Source of the DNA: Actinomadura chibensis NBRC 106107
Lineage (GTDB): Bacteria; Actinomycetota; Actinomycetes; Streptosporangiales; Streptosporangiaceae
Direction: 5' to 3'
Length of the DNA: 64,000 nt
Assembly (NCBI RefSeq): GCF_001552135.1
Contig: NZ_BCQP01000052.1
Location: 40,973 to 104,972 of the forward strand
The notes below the pieces were generated by a model, which was not told where the DNA came from, made no database searches, and saw nothing but the letters and a program-made list of their open reading frames with translations. Below, one piece after another: positions 16,536 through 24,458 of this stretch (the first letter of the stretch is position 1; the number at the start of each line of letters is the position of its first letter). The position numbers were made by a program, and so were the translations under genes.

Positions 16536-17437
16536 TCCTCTTCCTGGAGGTCGTCGCGGGCAATGGTCCTGATCCTGCCGCCGGGGTCGCGGCCGACCTG
16601 GACGGCGGTCGGAATGGGGAAGTGCGGTGCGAGGACGATCGCCCCCGTGTCGGCGGCGAGCGCGGCGATCTTCTCCCGGCTGCGCACCGACTCGGACGGC
16701 TCCTCGTCGACGGACGGCAGCCAGCAATGGTGCTCGACATGCGCCGGATGGTGCGCGAGGTCCCCGGCGAGGATCGCGGTGTCGGGGCCGTCCGCGACGA
16801 CGACCGACACGTGTCCGGGCGTATGGCCGTGGGTGCGCACTATCCGCGTTTCCTCGGAAAGGGCGAGGTCGCCGTCGAAGAGGCGGAGCCGTCCGGCGTT
16901 CTCGACGGCGCGCAGGCGGGCGCGCACCTTGTCGGCCATTCCATTGTTGAACGGGATGGCCTTGACGTCGTCGCCCGTCCAGTAGGCGGCCTCGCGCTCG
17001 TGGACGTGGACGGTCGCGTTCGGGAAGGTGAGCGAGCCCTCGTCGTCCCGGATCAGCCAGCCGCAATGGTCGGCGTGCAAATGGGTCTGGACGATCCGGT
17101 CGACGTCGGCGGGCGCGATGCCGAGCGCGGCGAGGCCGTCCAGCAGTCTCCCGGCGCCCGCGAGGCCCGGGATCTCGTGCGCGCGGTGCCCCCAGCCCGC
17201 GTCGACCAGCGTGACGTGGCCGTCGCCGGTGACGACGAAGCCGCCGAACGTCACGGGGAAAGGGGTGTCCGGGTCGTCGACGCCGACGACCGGCATCCAT
17301 TCCGACGGCTCGGCCCCCGTGAACCAGAAGCGGCGCGGCCCCGTCGCGACGCCGTCGCTGAGGTGCGATATCCGCGTCCGGCCGATCGCGAAGGTCGCCG
17401 GAGAGGTCGCCGGAGGAAGTGCCATTTCCCGCTCCAT
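16532..17437 (-). CDS. MBL-fold metallo-hydrolase
   Basis: About 301 residues with the metallo-beta-lactamase metal motif HLHADHCG, then further ligands in HTPGH and GDLAHHP. This is a dinuclear zinc hydrolase fold like the N-acyl-homoserine lactonases and related lactonases, but the substrate is unknown. Two starts are possible: ATG at 17437, 1 nt after the upstream stop, or ATG at 17425, which has a well-spaced GGAG. It is coupled by overlaps to the CMD-like gene and abuts the double-barrel protein; a lactone or ester substrate shared with the CMD-like enzyme is an attractive but untested idea. Confidence 0.87.
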   Translation of the reverse strand: MEREMALPPATSPATFAIGRTRISHLSDGVATGPRRFWFTGAEPSEWMPVVGVDDPDTPFPVTFGGFVVTGDGHVTLVDAGWGHRAHEIPGLAGAGRLLDGLAALGIAPADVDRIVQTHLHADHCGWLIRDDEGSLTFPNATVHVHEREAAYWTGDDVKAIPFNNGMADKVRARLRAVENAGRLRLFDGDLALSEETRIVRTHGHTPGHVSVVVADGPDTAILAGDLAHHPAHVEHHCWLPSVDEEPSESVRSREKIAALAADTGAIVLAPHFPIPTAVQVGRDPGGRIRTIARDDLQEEE

Positions 17438-17438
17438 T

Positions 17439-18119
17439 TCAGGACGCCCGCCGGAACTTGACCCGCCACCGCACCTGGCGTTCCTCCCAGGCCCGGGGGC
17501 CGGGGGTCAGCGGTTCGCCGGACGGCGGTTTCGGCTCGGGGTCGTCCGCCTCGTAGACGGCGTTGTAGCGGGGAGAGCCGGGCGCGGGGTGGATGAACTC
17601 GTGCCAGAGCCGGAAACGCGTCCCCCGGTCATAGCCGAACCGCGGAAGGATCTCGGGGAGGTGGACGCCGGTATAGAAATCGTCGAACTCCGCGATCTCG
17701 GCGGCGGTCGCGTCCGCGGCGGGATCCATGCCGATCATGGACATCCGGCCGGGATCGACGTCGGCCGCGCCGACCGAGCCGGTGTTCTCCCAGATCATCC
17801 GCCAGACCGCGGTGGCGCGCTGCCAGGCGCCCGGCCCCTGCGTGTAGACGGGACGCTCCCGCTTAAGGAAATCGCGGGCGGACTGCTCGTCGCCGATCCC
17901 GTACACGGCCAGCCAATGGGGGACGCCCTCGTCGTCCACCGGATCGACGAGTTCATATCGAGCGGCGCTCACGAAGCCCTCGTTGAGGCGGATCACCTCG
18001 TCGAGATGGACCGAGTCGTAGAAGTCGGCGAGCGCGCGGAGTTCGGCCTCCGGCTCGCCCGGTTCGGCCCGCAGTCCCACGGCCAGGAAGAACGGGCAAC
18101 TGAACGGCTGCCTTCCCAT
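17439..18119 (-). CDS. uncharacterised protein with two EthD/dimeric alpha-beta barrel-like halves
   Basis: 226 residues, not recognised as a characterised enzyme. Two similar halves are visible: residues about 20-100 (LADFYDSVHLDEVIR, then LAVYGI) and about 135-226 (FDDFYTGVHLPEIL, then NAVYEA). Each matches the FYxxVHLPE pattern of dimeric alpha-beta barrel proteins such as EthD, which bind small hydrophobic or aromatic molecules. It is the first gene of a minus-strand unit with the MBL hydrolase and the CMD-like protein. GGAGG lies 11 nt before the ATG at 18119. Confidence 0.75.
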   Translation of the reverse strand: MGRQPFSCPFFLAVGLRAEPGEPEAELRALADFYDSVHLDEVIRLNEGFVSAARYELVDPVDDEGVPHWLAVYGIGDEQSARDFLKRERPVYTQGPGAWQRATAVWRMIWENTGSVGAADVDPGRMSMIGMDPAADATAAEIAEFDDFYTGVHLPEILPRFGYDRGTRFRLWHEFIHPAPGSPRYNAVYEADDPEPKPPSGEPLTPGPRAWEERQVRWRVKFRRAS

Positions 18120-18154
18120 GAAGCGCTTACCTCCGCGTCCGGGACCATCCGAAA

Positions 18155-18165
18155 TGCATCATGCA
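18155..18165. promoter_or_regulatory. short palindrome upstream of the barrel/MBL/CMD unit
   Basis: TGCAT-C-ATGCA is a perfect 5+1+5 palindrome, 36 bp upstream of the first gene of the minus-strand unit, where a promoter should lie. A candidate operator only; short palindromes can occur by chance. Confidence 0.35.
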
Positions 18166-18249
18166 CTCCATAGCATGTCAGATCGGTGATCGGCCCCGCG
18201 CGGCCGGGGTCGGCGGGAGCGCCCGCGCTGGTTCCCCGGAAACGCCGAA

Positions 18250-18295
18250 GCCCCGCCGCGGACACGGCGATGACGGTGTGTGTCCGCGGCGGGGC
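18250..18295 (-). terminator. strong hairpin terminator after the secreted protease genes
   Basis: Arms 18250-18265 and 18280-18295 are perfect 16-bp reverse complements (GCCCCGCCGCGGACAC) around a 14-nt loop. It lies 18 nt past the snapalysin stop on the minus strand. There is no long T run, which is common for actinomycete terminators. Confidence 0.85.
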
Positions 18296-18312
18296 CTTGG
18301 TCAAGCGATCGC

Positions 18313-18876
18313 TCAGAAGACGAAGCAGTCCGCGTACTGGGCCTGCTTGGCGGCGAGCGCGGCCGGGAGGCGGCCGCCCGCGTTCCGCCGGACCTGGTCG
18401 GCCTCGGTCTGGTGCGGGGCGGTGACCTGGCAGGACGTCGGCGAGCTGTGGCCCGACATCAGGTAGTCACAGCGGCCGTTGCGGTTGTCGGGCAGGCCGA
18501 GGGCGTGCCCGAGCTCGTGCGCGGCGATCCGCGGCGGGTAGAACCCGTCCTGGACGGCCTGGCGGCCCATGACGATGTCGGCGCGGCCGAAGCCCTGCAT
18601 GTAGGTGCGGGGCCAGCCGTTGTCGGCGGTGATCCTGATGGTCGCCTGGCCGGCGGTCGTCGCGGGCTTGAGCTCGATGATCGGCACTGCCTTGTTCCAG
18701 GCGGCGGCGCCCTCGTCGACGGCGGCCTTGAACTCCTGGGACTGGCTGGCGTCGTAGTAGATCGTGCGAACCGCGACGGGAGCGGCGGCCGACGCCGGAG
18801 CGGTGGTGACGGTGGGGACCAGCAAGGCCACACCGAAGGCGACGGACAGCGCCGCCATGATCTTGCGGAGGGACAT
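18313..18876 (-). CDS. snapalysin-family secreted zinc metalloprotease
   Basis: 187-residue small neutral protease precursor. A Sec signal peptide (MSLRKIMAALSVAFGVALL..ASA) should be cut near residue 30. The zinc site is HELGHALGLPD, the HExxHxxGxxD signature of snapalysin (peptidase family M7), followed by Met-turn region DYLMSG. Two cysteines flank that region and probably form a disulfide. It is only 33 nt downstream of the trypsin gene stop and ends before a strong terminator, so the two proteases form an operon. The LysR-type regulator often found next to Streptomyces snpA is absent here. Confidence 0.92.
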   Translation of the reverse strand: MSLRKIMAALSVAFGVALLVPTVTTAPASAAAPVAVRTIYYDASQSQEFKAAVDEGAAAWNKAVPIIELKPATTAGQATIRITADNGWPRTYMQGFGRADIVMGRQAVQDGFYPPRIAAHELGHALGLPDNRNGRCDYLMSGHSSPTSCQVTAPHQTEADQVRRNAGGRLPAALAAKQAQYADCFVF

Positions 18877-18909
18877 TCGGTGACTCCTCTGGGGGGAGGA
18901 CGCGGGGGG

Positions 18910-19632
18910 TCAGGCGCCGATCTGCTGGTTGATCCAGTTCAGGTACGGCGCGATACCGGTGTAGAGGGTGCTCGTGGCGCACTCGCCGCGGTTGTCGCCG
19001 GGGCCGTGGGTCTCGCCCACGAGCGTCCAGTTGCCGCTGCTGCCGGTGACCGCGGGGCCGCCGGAGTCGCCGTGGCAGGCGGAGCGGCCGGGGCCGCCGG
19101 AGACGCACACGTCGTTGGACGTGCCGCCGCCCGCGGCGCAGCTGCTGCTCGGCAGGATCGTGAGGTCGATCTCCTGCAGGTAGCTGGCCTGCTGGCAGCT
19201 CGGCCAGCTCATGCAGCCGAAGCCGAGCAGCCGCACCGGGGTGTTCGCGGCGGGGTTGGACTGCGCCATCTTGACCGGGGTGGCCCGGGCGGGGGAGCTG
19301 AGGTGCATCATCGTGAGGTCGGTGCCCGGGTTGGTGACGCGCCGGTCGATCTGGCCGACCTCGCCGCCGGAGCTCTTGTTGTTCGAGCCGATGCGGCCCG
19401 ACGACGCGGAGCCGCAGTGGTTGGCGGTGATGATCCACTGGGGCGAGACGAGGCTGCCGCCGCAGCCGTTGCTCAGCGCCACCATCCAGGGGTAGGTCTC
19501 GGTGGCGTTGTGGCCACCGATGATCGGCTGGCCGCCCCCGCTGTCGGGGCCGGCCGCGTTCGCGGCCGACGCACCGCTCAGCGCGAGGGCGGCCGCACAG
19601 GCGGCCACCGTCGCTCGCATCAGCTTGCGCAT
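18910..19632 (-). CDS. secreted trypsin-like serine protease (S1 family)
   Basis: 240-residue precursor with signal peptide (ALALSGASAANA). The mature enzyme begins near IIGGHNATETYPW. Catalytic triad: His in ITANHCG, Asp in TDLTMM and Ser in ACHGDSGGP. Several Cys pairs suit an extracellular enzyme. GGAGAATCGTC precedes the ATG at 19632. It is co-transcribed with the snapalysin gene; together they would digest proteins outside the cell. No inhibitor or dedicated regulator is visible nearby. Confidence 0.93.
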   Translation of the reverse strand: MRKLMRATVAACAAALALSGASAANAAGPDSGGGQPIIGGHNATETYPWMVALSNGCGGSLVSPQWIITANHCGSASSGRIGSNNKSSGGEVGQIDRRVTNPGTDLTMMHLSSPARATPVKMAQSNPAANTPVRLLGFGCMSWPSCQQASYLQEIDLTILPSSSCAAGGGTSNDVCVSGGPGRSACHGDSGGPAVTGSSGNWTLVGETHGPGDNRGECATSTLYTGIAPYLNWINQQIGA

Positions 19633-20053
19633 GACGATTCTCCAATCGGCGGTTCGTTCCGGGGAGGTGCGCCCGCTCCGCGATCAGAGCGGGGTGGCGC
19701 GGTCCCGGAACGGCGGGTTCGCTCGGGACGGCGGAGCCTGTCTCCGCGTCCCGGACGTGGCCTGGATTCCTCGCGACCGCCGACGGCGCGAATGGTCGGG
19801 CATGGCGTTGCCGGGCCATGCGAGTCCGGTTTGGCGAGGGGACTGCAACTCTCAACGGCGATTCCGTCGCGGCGTGTCGACCCGGGAGCTGGGAGCCGGT
19901 CGCGAAGTGCCCACCCGAGAACCTGGGAGTTGCCCACCTGGGCCTTCGGCGACGATGCGGTGTCGATCTCCGCCGGCGAGACGTGCTCGCCCTGACAATT
20001 TCCCGGCCGGCGGCACGGGAATCCGGTTGCGAGAATGGCGCCAGGGAACGGCA

Positions 20054-20095
20054 TAATGGAGCAGTGCCTGCACAGGGCGCTGCGCTGCTCCATTA
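20054..20095. repeat. 11-bp inverted repeat
   Basis: TAATGGAGCAG (20054-20064) and CTGCTCCATTA (20085-20095) are exact reverse complements around a 20-nt loop. It may be a weak terminator or a regulator site upstream of the protease genes. Confidence 0.55.
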
Positions 20096-20139
20096 ATTCT
20101 CTCGCGGTTGCCACAACTACGGGAGGGTAGTCGAGCGAT

Positions 20140-20229
20140 ACGGGCCTTTACCACCGGGTGAATCGACTAGATGTTCAATGTTGATTTCAACTAGCGCTGA
20201 AACCGTTACGGTGCGTGATAAAGGCCCGT
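20140..20229. repeat. 11-bp inverted repeats bracketing a low-GC island
   Basis: ACGGGCCTTTA (20140-20150) and TAAAGGCCCGT (20219-20229) are perfect reverse complements that flank 68 bp of about 48% GC in a region otherwise above 70%. Inside lies GTTGA-TT-TCAAC (20180-20191). The shape resembles a miniature inverted-repeat element remnant or a complex operator; neither is established. Confidence 0.6.
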
Positions 20230-20244
20230 CGACGTGGCGATTCG

Positions 20245-21090
20245 TCAGGCGTGCCGGACGAAGTCGGCGACCAGCCGGTTGAACTCGTCGGCGTGCTCGA
20301 TCATGGCCCAGTGCCCGCACCGGTTCAGCAGGACCAGGCGGCTGTCGGGGATGGCGGCGAGCAGCCGCAGCGAGTTCTCGAACGGCACGACCCGGTCGTC
20401 CCGGCCGTGGATCAGCAGCGTCGGGACGGAGATCCCGGGGAGCAGCTCCGGCTTCACCCAGACCGGCAGCGGCGCGCCGCCGGGCAGCCCGTCCACGTAG
20501 TTGCGCAGGTGCTCGGGACGGGCCAGCGCCGCGTCCGACCTCGCCTGGCACAGCTCGGGAGTGGCGAAGCGGGCCTTGTCGAAGCACATGATCTCGACGA
20601 GCCGCCGCATGTTCTCCGGGCTCGGGTCGCGGTACGCCTCGATGAGCACCTTCAGGCCCTCGGACGGCCCGTCGCCGGGCGCGAACAGCGACGGCGCGCG
20701 GCCGACCGGCGGGCCCATCGTGACGAGGTGCGTGATCCGGCCGGGGTGCTCGGTGGCGAGGCGGAGCGAGGTCTGCCCGCCCATCGAGTTCCCGACGAAC
20801 GCGGCCCTGTCGATGCCGAGCGCGTCCAGGAACTGCACGGCGGCCTCGACGTGGTCGAGCCGGTCGACGGTCACGGCGTCCGAGTCGCCCCAGCCGGGCA
20901 TGTCCACCGCGTAGACGTGGAAATGCTCGGCGAGCGCCTCGATGTTCCCGGCGAAATTGCTCCAGCCGGTCGCGCCGGGACCGCTTCCGTGGAGCAGGAC
21001 GACGGGATGTCCTTCGCCCGCCTCGTAATAGCGGAGGTTCCATTCCTTGGTCTGGACGGTCCGCGCCGCCTCGGCCTGGGTGAGCGTCAT
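20245..21090 (-). CDS. alpha/beta hydrolase of the meta-cleavage-product (C-C bond) hydrolase type
   Basis: 281-residue cytosolic hydrolase. Oxyanion-hole region HGSGPGATGW (34-43), nucleophile Ser102 in GNSMGG, acid near Asp231 in GRDD and His260 in CGHWAMIEHADEF match MhpC/BphD/HsaD-type enzymes that split ring-fission dienones. The preferred ATG at 21090 overlaps the dioxygenase stop by 1 nt; a longer in-frame extension is Pro/Arg-rich and unsupported. It is the last gene of the cassette: hydroxylase, ring-cleavage dioxygenase, hydrolase. Confidence 0.92.
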   Translation of the reverse strand: MTLTQAEAARTVQTKEWNLRYYEAGEGHPVVLLHGSGPGATGWSNFAGNIEALAEHFHVYAVDMPGWGDSDAVTVDRLDHVEAAVQFLDALGIDRAAFVGNSMGGQTSLRLATEHPGRITHLVTMGPPVGRAPSLFAPGDGPSEGLKVLIEAYRDPSPENMRRLVEIMCFDKARFATPELCQARSDAALARPEHLRNYVDGLPGGAPLPVWVKPELLPGISVPTLLIHGRDDRVVPFENSLRLLAAIPDSRLVLLNRCGHWAMIEHADEFNRLVADFVRHA

Positions 21091-22025
21091 CAGCGGGCGT
21101 CCTCTCCGGGGGCGGGGGCGGCCTTGGCGAGCAGCGAGGCGACGGCCTCCGGGGGGCGGTGGCCCCAGCTGTGCAGCCGGTCGAGGGTCGTGACCTGCCA
21201 CGTCTCGTCGTCCACGAGCAGTCCGCCCCAGCCGTACTCCACGCTGAACCCGGACGGCGTCCGCACGTAGAAGCTGAACATGTGGTCGTTCGGGTGCATG
21301 CCGAGGGTCATCTCGAACGGCTGACCGGCGTCCATGCAGCGGTCGTAGGCGGTGCCGACGTCGCGGATGTCGGTGACCTCGACCATGAAATGGTGCGTCC
21401 GCTTCGGGTGCGGCATGTCGCCGAACGCCACGGAATGGTGGCGCGGGTTGCAGCGCAGGAAGATGAGGTCCGCGACGACGCCGGGCGCCAGTTCCTCGAC
21501 GATGATGTCGGAGACGCGGAATCCGAGGAGCCCTTCGTAGAACTCCAGATACGTTTCGCGGGCGACGCCCTTGGAAAGCAGCACCTGGTGTCCCGCGCCG
21601 CCGGAGCCGGTGACGAATTCGCCGAGCAGCACGTCGGAATGGAACGGGCTCTCGGCGTCGGCGAATCCGGTGACCAGTTCGACGCGGTTGCCCATCGGGT
21701 CGGCGGTCACCAGGACGCGGTCCACCTTGCGGGACGCGGCGAGCGCCGCGTCGCCCTCGGCCGCCTCCACGCCCGCCGCCGCCAGCCGGGCGGCGATCGC
21801 GTCGAGGGCGGCGCCGTCCGCCACCTCGTAGCCGCTCGCCACCAGGTCGTCGGCGGGGCCGCGCCGGACGAGCCAGCGGTACGCCTTGCCGTCCGTCCGA
21901 AGGGCGAGCGTGTCGGCGTCCTTGGCGGCGAGCTGCATGCCGAGCAGGTCGACCGCGAAGTGCTCCCAGTCGGCGAGGTCGCTCGCCTCGTACACGACGT
22001 AGGCCAGCTCGTTGACTCCGGTCAT
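21090..22025 (-). CDS. extradiol ring-cleavage dioxygenase (VOC superfamily, BphC/HsaC-like)
   Basis: 311-residue Fe(II) enzyme opening a catechol ring beside the hydroxyls. It has two vicinal-oxygen-chelate domains. The metal site sits in the C-terminal one: His146 (AGHQVL), His211 (RTHHFMVEV) and Glu263 (SVEYGWGG), matching the placement known for BphC. GGAAGG precedes the ATG at 22025. Co-encoded with a flavin hydroxylase that would make the catechol and a hydrolase that would split its product. Whether the ring carries a propionate, a biphenyl or a steroid-like group is not clear. Confidence 0.92.
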   Translation of the reverse strand: MTGVNELAYVVYEASDLADWEHFAVDLLGMQLAAKDADTLALRTDGKAYRWLVRRGPADDLVASGYEVADGAALDAIAARLAAAGVEAAEGDAALAASRKVDRVLVTADPMGNRVELVTGFADAESPFHSDVLLGEFVTGSGGAGHQVLLSKGVARETYLEFYEGLLGFRVSDIIVEELAPGVVADLIFLRCNPRHHSVAFGDMPHPKRTHHFMVEVTDIRDVGTAYDRCMDAGQPFEMTLGMHPNDHMFSFYVRTPSGFSVEYGWGGLLVDDETWQVTTLDRLHSWGHRPPEAVASLLAKAAPAPGEDAR

Positions 22026-22054
22026 CGCGTTCCTTCCCTCGTAGGTGCGGGCGT

Positions 22055-23608
22055 TCAGGCGGGCAGGTCGGGGACGGCGAGGCCGGACACGTCCGCCGCC
22101 GCGACGAACCGGTCCGGCCGGACCGCGACCGCGCGGGCCCCGTACCGCGCGAGCCACGGCAGCAGCGTCTCGGCGAGGTCGACCAGCTCGTCCGGGCCGC
22201 GCGTGTAGGCGGCGCGCGGGCGGACCGCCACGTAGCGGGCGCCGAGCGCGTCCCAGCCCGCCTTCTCCCCGGGGGTGAGCAGCCCGGCCGGGTCGACGTC
22301 CGCGCCGAGCAGGACGAAGCCGTCCCCGAGGAGGTCGTCGAGCCGCGCCATGCGGCCCGCGACGTCCCCGGCGATCGGCTGCGGGACCATGCGGCCGACG
22401 GCGCTCGCGTCCCCGACCGGGCCGCGGATCCAGCCCGCGTCGAGCACCGGCGGCGCGGTCAGCGGCGGCTCGAACGGCGTGACGGTGTTCTCCGGCACGC
22501 GGTTCATCTCCTCGATCTCGGCGGGCGTCGCCTCCTGCTTGATGACGCGGCCGAGCTGGACGGCGAGCCCGGTGTAGAAGGCCGCGTTCGGGCGCCGCTC
22601 GGCCTCGTAGGTGTCGAGCCAGCGCCCGTCCAGCTCGCCCTTGAGGACGCGGGCGAGCTTCCAGCCGAGGTTGTGGGCGTCCCGCATGCCCGTCTGCATC
22701 CCGGCCCCGGCCCACGGCGGCATGAGGTGCGCGGCGTCCCCGGCGAGGAACACGCGCCCGGCGCGCCAGGTGTCGGCCATCCGGGTGTGGTGGCGGTAGA
22801 ACGCCCACTGGTGGATGGACACGTCGTCCGGGGTGACGCCGAGCGCCTTGAGCAGCGGCCACACATCGTTTTCGGAGGCGAAGTCGGCCTCGGTCTCGCC
22901 CGGCTTGAGCGGGATCTCCCAGCGGTGGTTCCCGGCGGACAGCGCGATGTCGACGACCGGGCGCTCCTGGTCGGACCAGAAGGTGAGGACGTCCCGGTCC
23001 GGCCACCAGCGCTTGACCCGGCAGTCGATGACGATCCACTGCACGTCGATCGTGTCGCCGAGCAGCCGCGCGCCGATCATGCCCCGGGTGGCGGAGCCGC
23101 CGCCGTCCGCGCCGACCAGGTAGCGGGCGCGGGTGGCGCGCGTCTCCCCGGTCGCGGCGTCGGTCGTCGTCACGGTGACGCCGTCGGCGTCCTGGTCGAG
23201 GCCGGTGACCTCGACGCCCGTGCGCACCTTGATCAGGTCGCCGTGGTCGGCGGCGCAGGCGCGCAGCTCCGCCTCCATCACCGGTTGGTAGATGTTGTAG
23301 AAGCGGGGCTGCCGGCCGAGCGAGGACGGCGGGTGCTCGACCCGCATGATCTCGGTCCCGTCGTAGGTCACCCAGCGCAGCGCCCGCTGCGGCTCGATCA
23401 CCTTCTCGACGCGCTCGTCGACGCCGAGGCTCTGGAAGATCCGCATCGTCCAGTCGTTGACGGTGACGGCGCGGGCGCGGGGGTAGATGGCCGCGTCCCG
23501 CTCGAAGGCGACGACCCGGATCCCGTGCCGGGCGAGGGTGAGCGCGGCGGTCACGCCGGTGGGGCCGTAGCCGGCGATCGCGACGTCGGCGTCGAACTGC
23601 TGGGTCAT
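22055..23608 (-). CDS. FAD-dependent aromatic-ring hydroxylase (MhpA-like)
   Basis: 517-residue group A flavin monooxygenase. The FAD-binding motif GYGPTG is at 13-18, with a DG motif region GADGGGSATRG and the GD motif FLAGDAAHLMPPWAGAGMQTG; a C-terminal thioredoxin-like domain follows. It resembles 3-(3-hydroxyphenyl)propionate hydroxylase and would use NAD(P)H and O2 to turn a phenol into a catechol for the next enzyme. The ATG at 23608 gives the standard N-terminus. It is the first gene of the minus-strand cassette, divergent from a TetR gene across a palindromic operator. Confidence 0.92.
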   Translation of the reverse strand: MTQQFDADVAIAGYGPTGVTAALTLARHGIRVVAFERDAAIYPRARAVTVNDWTMRIFQSLGVDERVEKVIEPQRALRWVTYDGTEIMRVEHPPSSLGRQPRFYNIYQPVMEAELRACAADHGDLIKVRTGVEVTGLDQDADGVTVTTTDAATGETRATRARYLVGADGGGSATRGMIGARLLGDTIDVQWIVIDCRVKRWWPDRDVLTFWSDQERPVVDIALSAGNHRWEIPLKPGETEADFASENDVWPLLKALGVTPDDVSIHQWAFYRHHTRMADTWRAGRVFLAGDAAHLMPPWAGAGMQTGMRDAHNLGWKLARVLKGELDGRWLDTYEAERRPNAAFYTGLAVQLGRVIKQEATPAEIEEMNRVPENTVTPFEPPLTAPPVLDAGWIRGPVGDASAVGRMVPQPIAGDVAGRMARLDDLLGDGFVLLGADVDPAGLLTPGEKAGWDALGARYVAVRPRAAYTRGPDELVDLAETLLPWLARYGARAVAVRPDRFVAAADVSGLAVPDLPA

Positions 23609-23647
23609 ACGGGCTCCGGATGAGACGTGCCGGGTCGGACAAGTATT

Positions 23648-23670
23648 GTACCGATCGTTCGGTACGATCG
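23648..23670. promoter_or_regulatory. two overlapping palindromes, probable TetR operator
   Basis: GTACCGA-TCGT-TCGGTAC (23648-23665) and CGATCGT-TCGGT-ACGATCG (23652-23670) are both perfect inverted repeats sharing most of their bases. They lie in the hydroxylase/TetR divergent gap, 40 bp upstream of the hydroxylase ATG, where repressor binding would block its promoter. The site suits the TetR protein encoded at 23782. Confidence 0.75.
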
Positions 23671-23781
23671 TGACCACCCTCACATGGCGGCCGGGCGTCC
23701 GTCCATGGAATTCCGCTGTGCAGAACGGCAGGTGGGACGGGGTGTCGCGGAGCCGGGACGGGACGGGCCGAAGGGGTGCCT

Positions 23782-24450
23782 ATGCTTCAACGGGTGGACA
23801 GCGAGAAGACCGGCAACCGCCGCGGCCGCAGGTCCCGGGACGAGATCCTGGACGTCGCCTCGCGGATCATGGCGGAACGCGGGTACGCCGCGACGTCCCT
23901 GTCCGTGCTGAGCCGGGAGAGCGGGCTCCCGAAGAGCGTCGTCTACCACCACTTCCAGTCGAAGGCCGGGCTGCTGTCGGCGGTCATGGCGCGCGGCGCG
24001 TACGAGTTCTACGCGGCGATGCGCGAGACGCAGGCGGGCGGCCCGGAGGGCGACACCCCGCTGGAGCGCCTGACCTGGTACCTCCTGCGCACCGGTGAGG
24101 TCTTCCAGGCGCGGACCGACTTCCTGCGCCTGCACCTGCTGCTGGTGATGAGCGCCGAGGCGGCCGAAGCCGAGGTGGACGTCCTCATCGAGCAGGTCAG
24201 GCGGGACGGCCGCGCGCACATGAACACGATGATCGCCGCGTCCTTCGCGAGCGAGGGCGCGGAGATCGCCCAGGCCGTCGCGGACGAGCTGGACTACTTC
24301 GCCATCGCCGGGTTCGACGGCGCGTTCGTCGCGATGCAGGCCGAGCCGGAGCGCGGCATCGCCGCCCCGATGCGGCTGCTCGCCGAGGCCGTGGCCGCGC
24401 TCGGCGAGGCGCGGGTGGCCAGGCTCCGCGCCGACGCGGGCGTCGCCTAG
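23782..24450 (+). CDS. TetR-family transcriptional regulator
   Basis: 222-residue repressor-type protein. The N-terminal helix-turn-helix spans about residues 18-65 (DEILDVASRIMAERGYAATS, then LPKSVVYHHFQSKAGLL); the helical ligand-binding domain follows. AAGGGG precedes ATG 23782; GTG 23776 is a weaker alternative. It is divergent from the meta-cleavage cassette with a double palindrome between, so it probably represses that cassette until a pathway aromatic binds. It converges on the IclR gene 8 nt away. Confidence 0.9.
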   Translation: MLQRVDSEKTGNRRGRRSRDEILDVASRIMAERGYAATSLSVLSRESGLPKSVVYHHFQSKAGLLSAVMARGAYEFYAAMRETQAGGPEGDTPLERLTWYLLRTGEVFQARTDFLRLHLLLVMSAEAAEAEVDVLIEQVRRDGRAHMNTMIAASFASEGAEIAQAVADELDYFAIAGFDGAFVAMQAEPERGIAAPMRLLAEAVAALGEARVARLRADAGVA

Positions 24451-24458
24451 CCCGCCTG

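Larger units (their letters stand above)
19633..20244. other. 612-bp region without a credible gene
   Basis: This gap lies between the upstream side of the protease operon and the end of the meta-cleavage cassette. Open frames here (up to about 160 codons) have Arg/Pro-rich shadow-type composition, no ribosome binding site and no family motif. It contains the protease promoter region and two inverted repeats listed separately, and is less GC-rich than its surroundings near 20150-20220. Confidence 0.6.

Noticed and set aside
19620..20114. A 164-codon minus-strand frame upstream of the trypsin gene
   Set aside because: It overlaps the protease start region, has no ribosome binding site or family feature, and ends in Arg/Pro-rich shadow sequence.
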